A stretch of DNA of 64,000 nt, from assembly GCF_018829635.1 (NCBI RefSeq), contig NZ_JAHKKG010000022.1, positions 34,050 through 98,049 on the forward strand. The letters run 5' to 3'. The notes under the pieces were generated by a model. The model saw only the letters and a program-made list of their open reading frames with translations. It did not search any database and had not been told where the DNA came from. This DNA comes from Paractinoplanes bogorensis (GTDB taxonomy: Bacteria > Actinomycetota > Actinomycetes > Mycobacteriales > Micromonosporaceae). Within the stretch, counting starts at the first letter, position 1, and each line of letters opens with the position of its first letter. Made by a program: the position numbers and the translations under genes. This document shows positions 16,767-26,200 of this stretch, in pieces.

Positions 16767-18344
16767 TCAAAGTCCGAGGAGCGCTCGGATGCAGGCGCGC
16801 TGCGAAGCGCTGAACATATCGGCGACGGTGCCGGCTCCTTCCTGCGGCGGTAGCAGGTCGGCCGGGGTGAGACTCACGTTGGCCAGCTGGTCGACCGGGG
16901 TTTCGCGCATGGTGCTGTTGAGCAGTTCACACATCGGCGGTAGGAGCCGATCCAGCAAGACTCCGGGGTCGGCATGGAACTCGTTGGCGCGTACCGCCTC
17001 GATGCCCCAGTCCGCGGGGTCGCCCAACGCGGTGACTGCCGTCATGAGTTCGGCCTGCTTGGCCCGGGGCAGACCCATGAGCGCTCGCCGTGGCTTGCCG
17101 CCTCCGTCGTGGACGCCGAGGCCTTGCAGGGCGATGCCGTGGATGGAGTTGCGCAGATGCTGCGCCACCGTCAGGGCGTGACGAAGCGGCGTACCGGGCG
17201 CCACGAGAGCGGCGAGGTTTGCCGGGAGCTTCGTGACCCAGCCTGGGTTCTGCCAGCCGGCGTGCCGATCCGATCCGCTGATTCCCAGGACGCGGTGAGC
17301 GACCACGGCGGTGAGGTCGAGGGTGGCCACGAGCATCATCAGTGCGTTTTCGAAGGCGTGGATGGCCTCGCTGCCGGCCCGGCCGCGAAGTTGGAGCTGG
17401 TTGAGCTCGCGATGGACGTCGTCGCGGCACTTTAGAACCTGGGCCAGACGCTCAGGTGCGGACAGCGCGAGGTAGAGCAGGCTGTCGTCCTGAGCGCTTC
17501 GCACGTGCTGGGAGCATGCTGTGACCCAGCGCCAGGCCTCAGGGAGAAGTTCGCGGGCGCCTACCCAGAAGAACATCTCGCGGTCCAGGTTGACGGTGTA
17601 CCAGCCGTCGGGGTCCGACCAGATCCGGTGGTCGTTCTGGCTGCGCAGGTACAGCCCGATCATCGCGAGCCCACCGCGCAGGTCGCACATGGTGAGTCCG
17701 CGGGCGGCGAAGGCGCGGTCGAGCAGGTGGGCGCGGTCGGTGATGAACAGGTCTGGCTTGATCGTGCGTGCGGTCGCCATCGCGGCGGCGTCGCTTCGGC
17801 GTCGTCGTTGTGTGTCATCACCGGTGAGGTCCGCGTATGCGGGCGTGATGGTGGTGCTGACCCAGTCCGTCAGGCTTGATTCGTATCCGGTGAAGACCAG
17901 GTGGTCGCCGTCGGAGTACCAGAAGTTGGTGCCGTCATTCGCCGGCGCCGTGGCCGGGGTGACCCACCCGATCGCCTTCGGTGTGCCATGGGGCACTTCC
18001 TGGGTCGCGACGTCGGGCGGTGGCCCGTCGTCGCTGTAGCGGACTACCTGGAGGTAGGGATGGCTGAGCAGTCCTTGCAGGAGCCTCTCCCGCGACCACT
18101 GGTCCGTGTTGCCGCCGTCGAGTACCCGAGCGTCCACCACGACCCTCAGGCGCCGCAGCGGCGGCCGCGGCTTGAACGGCGAGCGGGGAACCCGGTCGGG
18201 GTCGGCGGGCCAGCCTCCCCGCAGGTTCGAGGTGACGCTGATGAAGTCGAGTCGGGGGATCACGGGCACCTGGTCTCCGAGAACGGCGGTCATCGGGCGA
18301 TCCATGATGGCAGCGGACGGGCGGTCGCAGCCCTCCATTTTCAT
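16767..18344 (-). CDS. Uncharacterised 525-residue protein, PIN-like N-terminal half, helical C-terminal half
   Basis: I recognise no family with certainty. The N-terminal half shows a PIN-nuclease-like series: RRLRVVVDARVLDGG, acidic residues in the middle (SSLTDW, SDAAAMATA) and PDLFITDRAHLL, which sits where PIN domains carry their third acidic strand. The C-terminal half is helical and includes QHLRNSIHGIALQG, similar to the RNxxH style of some HEPN-like proteins. No membrane helices. The gene lies alone between gcvT and cobS. Its base composition is less biased than its neighbours, which suggests acquisition. The start is uncertain: the ATG at 18344 lacks a clear ribosome site and later Met codons exist. 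Nuclease function is a hypothesis only. Confidence 0.7.
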   Translation of the reverse strand: MKMEGCDRPSAAIMDRPMTAVLGDQVPVIPRLDFISVTSNLRGGWPADPDRVPRSPFKPRPPLRRLRVVVDARVLDGGNTDQWSRERLLQGLLSHPYLQVVRYSDDGPPPDVATQEVPHGTPKAIGWVTPATAPANDGTNFWYSDGDHLVFTGYESSLTDWVSTTITPAYADLTGDDTQRRRRSDAAAMATARTIKPDLFITDRAHLLDRAFAARGLTMCDLRGGLAMIGLYLRSQNDHRIWSDPDGWYTVNLDREMFFWVGARELLPEAWRWVTACSQHVRSAQDDSLLYLALSAPERLAQVLKCRDDVHRELNQLQLRGRAGSEAIHAFENALMMLVATLDLTAVVAHRVLGISGSDRHAGWQNPGWVTKLPANLAALVAPGTPLRHALTVAQHLRNSIHGIALQGLGVHDGGGKPRRALMGLPRAKQAELMTAVTALGDPADWGIEAVRANEFHADPGVLLDRLLPPMCELLNSTMRETPVDQLANVSLTPADLLPPQEGAGTVADMFSASQRACIRALLGL

Positions 18345-18500
18345 GGCGAGCTAGCAGGCGTTCCCGTGTTCCCGGCTGGGTTCCACAGTTGCCGAGCAGA
18401 TCGGGGACGGGATTCAAGGCTTGCTCACTGGGATCAGGTCGGCCAGCGGCGCCTCGTTACGGGTTTGATCTCGTGGTCGGCGGCAAGGTGGCGTCGCTAG
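18345..18500. other. Intergenic stretch upstream of the orphan gene
   Basis: 156 bases between the orphan start and the cobS stop, presumably holding the orphan promoter. It contains GCTAGCTAGC at 18496-18506, a short tandem CTAG motif overlapping the cobS end. No other feature seen. Confidence 0.4.
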
Positions 18501-19265
18501 CTAGCGCAGCGTCAAGCCGATCAGCGTGAGTGTGGTGGCGATCTCCACGGCGGCGCCCAGCACGTCGCCAGTGATGCCGCCGAAACGGCGTACGGCGTGG
18601 CGCACCAGCGCGACCACCGCCAGCAGAGCGACGGCGACGGTGACAGGTCCCTGCCACGTCTGTGCGGGGAGAGCGGCGGCCGCTGCGATCACGACGGCCG
18701 CTGCGACGGTCGCCATCGGCAGCGGGACTGTGCCGGCCACCAGCGCGCCCAGGCCCTCGGGACGGGCCGCCGGCACGCCCCGGCAGCAGGCGAGCGTGAT
18801 CGCGGTGCGTCCCGCCGCGTACGCGACGACCACTGCCGCGAGCGTGGACTCGGACAGGATCGCCCGCTCGTACAGCGCCGACATCGCCGCCGTCTGGATC
18901 AGCAGCGTCAGCGCGATGGCCGCCACGCCGAACGGCCCGATGTCAGACTTTTTCATGATTTCTAGGGCGGCCTCGCCCCGGCGATAGGAACCGAGGGCGT
19001 CGATCGTGTCGGCCAGGCCGTCCAAGTGCATGCCCCGGGTCAGCAGGGCGGCCGCGGCCACCGTCACGGCGGCGGCCACCAGCGACGGGGCGTGCGCCTC
19101 GCGTAGCAGCCACAACAGGGCGGCCAGGATCAGGCCGAGCACCGCGCCCACCAAGGGGGCCACACTCATCGCCACGGCCGCCACCGACCGATCGATCCGG
19201 CCGGGGCGAACCGGCAGGACCGTCAGCGTGGTCACCGACAGCCTGATCCCGGCGCCGAGGCTCAC
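18501..19265 (-). CDS. cobS: Adenosylcobinamide-GDP ribazoletransferase
   Basis: 254 residues. Integral membrane enzyme joining adenosylcobinamide-GDP to alpha-ribazole, the last step of cobalamin assembly. The hallmark RGMHLDGLADTIDALGS with the metal-binding Asp residues is at about 77-93, followed by MKKSDIGPFG; six to seven hydrophobic helices. The GTG start overlaps the stop of the cobU-cobT gene (GTGA), so the two are translationally coupled. Confidence 0.95.
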   Translation of the reverse strand: MSLGAGIRLSVTTLTVLPVRPGRIDRSVAAVAMSVAPLVGAVLGLILAALLWLLREAHAPSLVAAAVTVAAAALLTRGMHLDGLADTIDALGSYRRGEAALEIMKKSDIGPFGVAAIALTLLIQTAAMSALYERAILSESTLAAVVVAYAAGRTAITLACCRGVPAARPEGLGALVAGTVPLPMATVAAAVVIAAAAALPAQTWQGPVTVAVALLAVVALVRHAVRRFGGITGDVLGAAVEIATTLTLIGLTLR

Positions 19266-21139
19266 TCCGGCTTCGAACCGGCGCCCGGCTCGTACGGCTC
19301 CGGCGTCGTGCTGGCCGGGCCCGGTCCGGCCGGTTCCGGTTCGGCGAAGTCGACGTCCTCGTCGTCGTTGGGCACGATCTCGTCGGTCAGGCCCGCGTCA
19401 CCGTGCTCGGCCAGCATCGCCGGGTGCACGCCGACCGCCGAGGCCAGACCCACCGCCGTACGCAGGAGGGGGAGCGCGGCCAGCGCATTCGCCCCCTCGC
19501 CGAGGCCCAGACCCAGGTCGAGCACCGGGGTCAGCCCGAGCACGTCGCCGCCGTGGCGCACCAGTTCGAGGTTGCCCGCGTCGACCAGCATCGACCAGTG
19601 CCGGGTCTGACCGGCCAGGTCGCGGGCGACGAGACCGGCCGCGATGCCCAGCGGCCCGTCGAGCACCACCGGCAGGCGCCGGGCGGCCGCGCCGAGCAGG
19701 GCGCCCACGGCCACCGCCACGTCCGTGCCGCCGAGCTCGCGCAGCAGGTCCTTGGCGCCGCGCGGCTCCCGCCGGATCCGGTGCAGTGCGTCGCGCACGG
19801 CGGCGCAGCGGACCATCCACGCCTCGTCGTCGAAGACCCCGCCCGGCAGCAGCACCCGGGGCAGCACGGCGACCGCCTCGGAACCGGTCGAGGCCACGCT
19901 GATCGCCGCCGCGACGGCGTCGGTGCCGGTGCCGATCGAGGCGATCACGAGCAGGTCCTTGCCCGCCTCGCCGGCCGCGTCGGCCAGGTGCCAGCCCTGC
20001 AGCAGCGCGCGCTCCACGTCGGCGTCGGTGGTGGCCGGGCCGTCCTCGATCGGGGCCGCCTCGGCCGTCCGCAGCACGGCGATGTCGGCCCCGGCCGAAC
20101 CGGCCAGGCGGCTCAGCACGCCCTCGCCGTTCTCGACCTGGGCGACGCGGCGTTCCACGTCGGCGACGTCGTCCCCGGCCGCGGCGCCGCCGGTGTGCCG
20201 GCCCGAGAGCAGCAGCACGCGCGGGGCTGACCAGGGCTGCGGTGTGACCGTGCCCTGGGTGGCGGCCGCGAACTCGACCGCCTCGACCAGGCGGCCCAGA
20301 CCGGCGCCGGCGAAGTCGACGTTCGTCAGGCGGTCACGGGCGTCGGGGCCGGTCTCGCTGTCCGGCAGGGGCAGTTCCATGCCCTGTTCGATAACTGTGC
20401 GGGAGGCCACGAGCGGGAGGATCTGGGTGGGCTCGTCCAGCACTCCCGGCGTACGGGAAACTGGTTTTTCTTCTTCAACGACGGCAGGGCTGACGACGTG
20501 GGCCTCAACCTCGACCGCCGGAGGCTCGACGACCGAGGGTGCGATCGAGGGCGCGACCGCCGCCGCGCCCAAGTCGGACAAGTCGGAAAGGTCGGAGGCG
20601 GGCTTCAGCCAGACAGCACGACCGGCGACGACCAGCACGACCCGGTCACAGGCGTCGGCCAGGGCCTGGTTGGTCGTGCCGAGCGCATCGGCGAACGCAC
20701 GCCCCACCGGCGTGGTCGGCACGAGCGACAGCCCGACCTCGGGACTCACCAGCACCACCCGGGCCGGGCAGTCCCGCACCGCCGCCGCCAGCGCCGCCAC
20801 ATCGGCCTCGTCGTCGTTGGGCTGGCGGGCCGGATCGAGCAGCGCCACCACCCAGCCCCCGAGGTCGTCGACCAGCAGCGTGTCGTCGGGCTTGGCCTCG
20901 GTCAGCAGCTCGGTCAGCCGGGCCGGGTCGGCGCCGCTCTCCTCGGTCGACCACGACTGCGGCCGCCGCCGCTGATGGGCCTCGATGCGGGCCAGCCACT
21001 CGGGGTCGTCCTCGCCACCCGCCGCGGTCGCCACATAGCGGACCGCGGGGGCCCCGGCCACCAGCGATTCGGCGAACGCGGACTTGCCGGAACGGATCCC
21101 ACCGAGCACCAGGACCGTCTGCCACCGATCATCGGACAT
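19262..21139 (-). CDS. cobUT: CobU-CobT fusion: adenosylcobinamide kinase/guanylyltransferase plus NaMN:DMB phosphoribosyltransferase
   Basis: 625 residues. Residues 1-185 are CobU: P-loop GGIRSGKSAF (13-22), YVATA, LLVDDLGGWV and VSPEVGLSLVP. This domain phosphorylates adenosylcobinamide and adds GMP. A Val/Pro/Glu/Asp-rich linker (about 185-280) leads to a CobT domain: SGRHTGGAAAGDD, VIASIGTGTDA, VLDGPLGIAAG, DLGLGLGEGANA. This domain makes alpha-ribazole phosphate from NaMN and dimethylbenzimidazole. An acidic tail ends the protein. With overlapping cobS this supplies the complete nucleotide-loop branch except the phosphatase. In many bacteria CobU and CobT are separate. No cobalamin riboswitch is seen in the 81-base upstream gap. 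Confidence 0.93.
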   Translation of the reverse strand: MSDDRWQTVLVLGGIRSGKSAFAESLVAGAPAVRYVATAAGGEDDPEWLARIEAHQRRRPQSWSTEESGADPARLTELLTEAKPDDTLLVDDLGGWVVALLDPARQPNDDEADVAALAAAVRDCPARVVLVSPEVGLSLVPTTPVGRAFADALGTTNQALADACDRVVLVVAGRAVWLKPASDLSDLSDLGAAAVAPSIAPSVVEPPAVEVEAHVVSPAVVEEEKPVSRTPGVLDEPTQILPLVASRTVIEQGMELPLPDSETGPDARDRLTNVDFAGAGLGRLVEAVEFAAATQGTVTPQPWSAPRVLLLSGRHTGGAAAGDDVADVERRVAQVENGEGVLSRLAGSAGADIAVLRTAEAAPIEDGPATTDADVERALLQGWHLADAAGEAGKDLLVIASIGTGTDAVAAAISVASTGSEAVAVLPRVLLPGGVFDDEAWMVRCAAVRDALHRIRREPRGAKDLLRELGGTDVAVAVGALLGAAARRLPVVLDGPLGIAAGLVARDLAGQTRHWSMLVDAGNLELVRHGGDVLGLTPVLDLGLGLGEGANALAALPLLRTAVGLASAVGVHPAMLAEHGDAGLTDEIVPNDDEDVDFAEPEPAGPGPASTTPEPYEPGAGSKPE

Positions 21140-21220
21140 GCCCCGTACCTTAGAGCCGGGCCGCACAGCCGGACGCCGTAGGGTGGAGGCGCACCGATCT
21201 GAGACGTGAGGGGGCGGCGC

Positions 21221-21418
21221 ATGCCGTGGAGTTGGCGGTACGAGAACGTCGAGGGCAACCCGGTGGCCGGGCCGCAAGAGACGTTCAGCAGCCAGGCCGA
21301 CGCCGAGTCGTGGATCGGCCAGGAGTGGCGGCAGCTCGCCGAGCAGGGAGTGGCCGGGGTCGTGCTGCTCGAGGACGACCGCGTCGACTACCGGATGAGC
21401 CTGCTCCCGGCGGAATGA
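21221..21418 (+). CDS. Small conserved protein of unknown function
   Basis: 65 residues: MPWSWRYENVEG, then a helical segment SQADAESWIGQEWRQLAEQG and a beta hairpin VVLLEDDRVDYRMSL. Cytoplasmic, no cysteines. GAGGGGGCGGCGC precedes the ATG. Its stop is one base before the protease GTG, so both are probably one operon. Function unknown. Confidence 0.75.
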   Translation: MPWSWRYENVEGNPVAGPQETFSSQADAESWIGQEWRQLAEQGVAGVVLLEDDRVDYRMSLLPAE

Positions 21419-21419
21419 C

Positions 21420-22253
21420 GTGACTTACGAACCGGTCTACACCCGGACGCCGCGCCACGCCTTCGTGCCCAGCCCGGTCTTCGTGGGCATCGTCGCCGTC
21501 TTCGCGGTCAGCGGCTGGATGACCTGGACGGGCTTCGGCAACGTCCGGGTCGACGTGTTCCTGTTCGTCGTCTCGGGCTGGCTGGTCTCGCTGTGCCTGC
21601 ACGAGTACGCGCACGCGCTGATCGGCTACTTCTCCGGCGACCACTCGGTGGCCGAGCGCGGCTATCTCAAGCTCAACCCGCTGAAATACACCAGCCCGCT
21701 GCTGTCCATCGTGCTGCCCGTGGTCGTGGTGATCCTGGGCGGCATCGGCCTGCCCGGCGGCGCGGTCTGGATCGACCATCGGCACATCCGCAGCAAGGTC
21801 AAGGAGTCGCTGATCAGTGCGGCCGGCCCGCTGACCAACGTGGTGCTGGCGCTGTTGTGCGCGTTCCCGTTCCTGATCGGCGTGGCGGGCGAGCCGTTCG
21901 TCGCGACCGCGAGCGGCTACGTCTTCAACACCGGCCCGGGCGCGCACGCCGAGTTCTGGTCGGCCCTCGCGGCGCTGGCATTCCTGCAGGTCACGGCGAC
22001 GATCCTCAACCTGCTGCCGATCCCCGGTCTGGACGGCGGCAGCATCCTCACGCCGTGGATGAGCCCGGCCTATCAGCGGGCGTGGAACCTTTTCGCGCCG
22101 TACGGGTTCATCCTGCTCTTCCTGCTGCTGTGGCAGACGCGGATCGGCGACTACTTCTACACGGCCGTCTTCTGGATCACCGACAAGCTGGGCGTGTCCG
22201 AGGTCCTGATCCAGGTGGGCCTGCAGTTGATGCGCTTCTGGTCCGGCAGCTGA
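21420..22253 (+). CDS. Site-2-protease-family membrane metalloprotease (M50)
   Basis: 277 residues, five to six membrane helices. Zinc motif HEYAH (His61, Glu62, His65) in one helix, and the third ligand in NLLPIPGLDGG (about 198-208), the M50 pair that lies within the membrane. No PDZ or CBS domain, so it is a minimal S2P like those of the Rv1708/YwhC type. Likely cuts a transmembrane substrate such as an anti-sigma factor, but no candidate is adjacent. GTG start directly after the small gene. A hairpin is wrapped around the stop codon. Confidence 0.9.
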   Translation: MTYEPVYTRTPRHAFVPSPVFVGIVAVFAVSGWMTWTGFGNVRVDVFLFVVSGWLVSLCLHEYAHALIGYFSGDHSVAERGYLKLNPLKYTSPLLSIVLPVVVVILGGIGLPGGAVWIDHRHIRSKVKESLISAAGPLTNVVLALLCAFPFLIGVAGEPFVATASGYVFNTGPGAHAEFWSALAALAFLQVTATILNLLPIPGLDGGSILTPWMSPAYQRAWNLFAPYGFILLFLLLWQTRIGDYFYTAVFWITDKLGVSEVLIQVGLQLMRFWSGS

Positions 22254-22266
22254 GCTGCCGGACCAG
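22238..22266 (+). terminator. Hairpin terminator centred on the protease stop codon
   Basis: Perfect 13-bp inverted repeat CTGGTCCGGCAGC / GCTGCCGGACCAG whose 3-base loop is exactly the TGA stop codon (22251-22253). It also lies just 3' of the convergent reductase, so it may serve both strands. Confidence 0.85.
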
Positions 22267-22272
22267 CTTCGC

Positions 22273-23271
22273 CTAGGGGCGGCGGGGCGGCGACTGGGTC
22301 TTGGCCGGGTCGCGCTCGACGACCGGGTCGAGGGCCGCGTCGATCGCCTTCATCAGGTCGGCGTCGAGCTTCTTGCCCGACGCCACCGCGTTGTCGCGCA
22401 CCTGCTCGGGCCGCGACGCGCCGATGATGGCGGCCGAGACGTTCTGGTTCTGCAGCACCCAGGCCACGGCCAGCTGAGCCATCGACAGCCCGGCCTGCTC
22501 GGCCAGCGGCTGCAGTTCGGCGACGGCCGACAGCACCTCGTCGTTCAGGAACCGGGAGATGAAGTTCGCGCCCGACTTCTCGTCGGTCGCCCGCGACCCG
22601 GCCGGCGGCTGCTCGCCCACCTTGTACTTGCCGGTCAGCACGCCCTGTGCGATCGGCGAGAACACGACCTGGCCGACACCGAGCTCGATCGAGGTGGGCA
22701 CCACCTCGGCCTCGATGACCCGCCACAGCGCCGAATACTGGGGCTGGTTGGAGACGAACGGGATCTTCAGATCCTGGGCCATCTCCCAGCCCGCGCGGAT
22801 CTCCGAGGCGGTCCACTCCGAGACACCGATGTAGAGCGCCTTGCCCTGTCGCACCACGTCGGCGAACGCCTGCATGGTCTCCTCGAGCGGCGTCGAGTAG
22901 TCGTACCGGTGGGCCTGGTAGAGGTCGACGTAGTCGGTCTGGAGGCGGCCCAGCGACGCGTCGATCGACTCCATGATGTGCTTGCGGGACAGGCTGCGGT
23001 CGTTCGGGCCGGGACCGGTCGGCCAGAACACCTTGGTGAAGATCTCCAGACCGGCGCGGCGCTCGCCCTTCAGCGCCCGGCCCAGCACCTCCTCGGCGCG
23101 CCCACCGGCGTACGCGTCGGCGGTGTCGAAGGTCGTGATGCCCACGTCGAGGGCGGCCCGCACGCACGCGACGGCGGCCTCCTCCTCGACCTGGGAACCG
23201 TGGGTGATCCAGTTGCCGTAGGCGAGCTCACTGATCAGCAGGCCGGACCGGCCGAGATGACGATGTTCCAT
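22273..23271 (-). CDS. Aldo/keto reductase (KCNAB/YghZ-like)
   Basis: 332 residues, (beta/alpha)8 NADPH-dependent oxidoreductase. Motifs: MEHRHLGRSGLLISELAYG at the start, DTADAYAGGRAEEVLG with catalytic Asp and Tyr, the Lys in IFTKVFW, YVDLYQAHRYD with the His, and the C-terminal AIIGASRPEQV for cofactor binding. Closest in style to voltage-gated potassium channel beta subunits and the YghZ group. Physiological substrate unknown. It lies 20 bases downstream of the giant gene and may be co-transcribed with it. Confidence 0.92.
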   Translation of the reverse strand: MEHRHLGRSGLLISELAYGNWITHGSQVEEEAAVACVRAALDVGITTFDTADAYAGGRAEEVLGRALKGERRAGLEIFTKVFWPTGPGPNDRSLSRKHIMESIDASLGRLQTDYVDLYQAHRYDYSTPLEETMQAFADVVRQGKALYIGVSEWTASEIRAGWEMAQDLKIPFVSNQPQYSALWRVIEAEVVPTSIELGVGQVVFSPIAQGVLTGKYKVGEQPPAGSRATDEKSGANFISRFLNDEVLSAVAELQPLAEQAGLSMAQLAVAWVLQNQNVSAAIIGASRPEQVRDNAVASGKKLDADLMKAIDAALDPVVERDPAKTQSPPRRP

Positions 23272-23291
23272 GTCCCCGACCCTATGCCCTC

Positions 23292-26200
23292 TCAGAGAAC
23301 GGGCCGTGTGTCCTTGATCAACTTATCGATCTCCTCGAGCACGTCGGCCCGCTCGCGGTACTTGAGCTCGACCATCGGCTCGCCCTTGCGGTCGAGCGCG
23401 CCCCACAGCCCGAACCGGTCGGCCACCAGGAACGCGGCCGGGTGAATGAGCAGCGCGGCGTGCACCGGCTGGACCAGCAGATGCCCGGCCCGGTCGACCA
23501 CGCCGTAGACCTCGCCCGCGTCGACGACGGCGAGCCCTTCCTCGGTGAAGCCGTCGACCGGCTCACCCGAGGCCAGCATCGTCGCGAACGCCCGGTAGTG
23601 CGGCTGCACCACGGTCCGCGAGTGCCGGTCGATGACACCCCAGCCACCACGGCGTACGAGCGCAAGCCCGTTGTGGAACGGCCGCGCATCGTCGAACCCG
23701 CCCGGAACGATGACCCGGTTCTGCTTGTCGACGGCGTACCAGCCACCGGCGTCGTCCCGCGACACCCAGGCCAGTCCCTCGGCGAACCGTCCCGCCGCCC
23801 GGTATCCGGCCGACGCGTCGATCAGCAGCGTGCCGGCCTCGTCGATCAGCTCCCAGGCCTGCGCCTCGGGCCGGCGCACCCAGGCCACCCCGTCGGCGAA
23901 CGGCTGCGCCTGAGCGAACCGCGCCGGCAACGATCCCGGATAACCCAGCAGTCCCGTGCTCTCATCCCGCGCCGGCCGGGCCGGTTGGCCGTCTCCGACG
24001 ATCTCTTCCCGCGTACGCGGATAAGGTCCCCACCCCGCAGCGGCGTGCCCGGTGATCGTGTCGAGAGCCAGCTCGATCCGCTCGACCAGATCCGGATCGG
24101 CCCCCTTGCGCAGGTCGAGAGCGCTCTCCAGGTGGTTCACGGCCTCGAGCCAGCGTCCCTGCTCGAACGCGGACCGCCCGGCCAGCTCATGGATCTCGGC
24201 ACTCAGCCGCGCGGGCAACTCCGGCGAATCGGCCTCGGCATAGATCCGGTCCGCCTCGGCGAACTCGCCCCGCCACTGCAACACGTGCGCCAACCGGGCC
24301 TGAACGGTCGCCACGCGCACCAGATCCCCGGTCGCCTCGGCGTGCCGCAATGCCGCGCGCGCGTCCTCGAGAGCCGGATCCAGATCGTTGAGCAGCCGCG
24401 ACGCCACCGCCCGCAGACTCAGCAGCCGCGCCCGGTCGGCATCCCGCTCGGCGAACTCGAGCTTGTCGGTGAGCCGATCGATCACGACCCACATCGGCTC
24501 GGTGTCCTCGATCCGCTCCCGCAGCGTCACCGGATCGAACATGACCGGATACGCGGCCAGGATCTGCTCCGGATCGGTCCGCCGGTTGCGCGGGTCGGCC
24601 TGCTGCTCGCGCTTCTGCCGGATCGGCTGCGCCGGGCCCCGGACGATCGCTTGCGCCTGGTTTCCCGCTTGCGCCCTTTCCCCGTACGCGTCGTCGTCCG
24701 TCGTGGCTGTGCCGGCGTCCGTTTCGGTGCCGTCGTCGGTCGCGATCGTCGCGTCGCCCGTTTCGGCTGCGGCGCTGCCGGTCGCGACGTCTTCTTCCGC
24801 CGTGGCGGTACCCGACCCGGTTGCGGTGCCCTCAGCGTCACTCGCTGACTGGGCGGCCGGGTCGGTTTCGGCGGCACCCGCCTCCGGCGTGACGCTGCCC
24901 GTTCCGGTCCCGGCGTTCACCACATCGGTGGCGAAGTGGCTGCCTGCCGTGTCGTCCGGTGTTGTTGCGGTGTCGGTCGGCCGGGGTGTGGTGTTGCCGG
25001 CGTCGGTGGGGATGTGGCCGTCGCTGCCTGCCGTGTCGTCCGGTCCTGGTGCGGCGTCGGTCGGCCGGGGCGTGCTGTGGTCCGCGTCGGTTGCTACGTG
25101 GCCGGGGCGGCCCACCGCGTCGTCCGGCTCAGTCGTGACGTCGTCAGTTCCGGTTGTGGCGGCGCTCGGTGCCGTAGTGGTGTCGCCGGACCGGCTCGGT
25201 CGGCCGGCCGGGTCCGTGGCGTCGTCAGTTCTGGTTGTGGCGGCGCTCGGTGCCGTAGTGGTGTCGCCGGGCCGGCTCGGTCGGCCGGCCGGGTCCGTGG
25301 CGTCGTCAGTTCTGGTTGTGGCGGCACTCGGTGCCGCGGTGGTGTCGCCGGGCCGGCTCAGTCGGGCGGCCGCGTCGTCGGAGTGGATCGTGGTGCTGCT
25401 CGTATCGGCGCCGGCGGTCGCGGTCGGGGAGGCGAAGACCGGCTCATTCGCCTGATCGGCCGTGCCGGCCCGCCGCGTGCCACCGTCGTCGTACCCGCCG
25501 TCGGCGGACAACGGTTCGCTGTCGTGTGATCCGGCGTCGGTGTGGCTCGGCGCAGAGGTGGCGTCGGATGGCCTGTGCTGAGCGTTCCGGGGCACGGGCG
25601 CGAACGGCTCGGCCGAAAGAGCATGCGTGACCGAGGGCGCTCCGATCGCGCGCGGCTCGTCCTCGACGAGTTCGGCGTCCACGATGTCGTCGTCGGTGGT
25701 CGCCTCGGCCGGCGTAGCCCACCGGTCGGCGCCGGTGACCGAATCGAGCAACTCCGCCTCGACCGGTTCCGTGTCGTCGTGCGGGCCCAGGGCCGAGTCG
25801 GCATGGAACCGGGCCTCGGGCTCGAAGTACTCACCCGAGTACCTGTCGCCGTGCCCCGACCGCTCGGCATCGCGCGGAGGCTCCGCGATCAGCGGCGTCC
25901 CGAGGGCGTCATCGCCGGGTTGCGAGGACACGGGTTGCGAGGACACGGGTTGCGAGGACACGGGTTGAGCAGACACCGGCCGAGCGGCGACCGGTTGCGC
26001 GGAAACAGGGTCGGCCGAAACCGGCTGCGCCGAGACGGGCTGTCTGGAGAAATGTCCTGCTGTGGCGGGCGGCGCGGAGCCGGGTGGCCCGGAATCGGGG
26101 TGCGTCGAGACTGACGGCGCTGAGACGGGTTGCGCCGATACGTGCTGCGCGGTGACGGGTTGCGCGGACTCGGGCTGCGCTGAGACGGGTTGCGCCGATA

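Noticed and set aside
21140..21220. B12 riboswitch before cobUT
   Set aside because: Gap of 81 bases without a B12-box-like sequence; too short.
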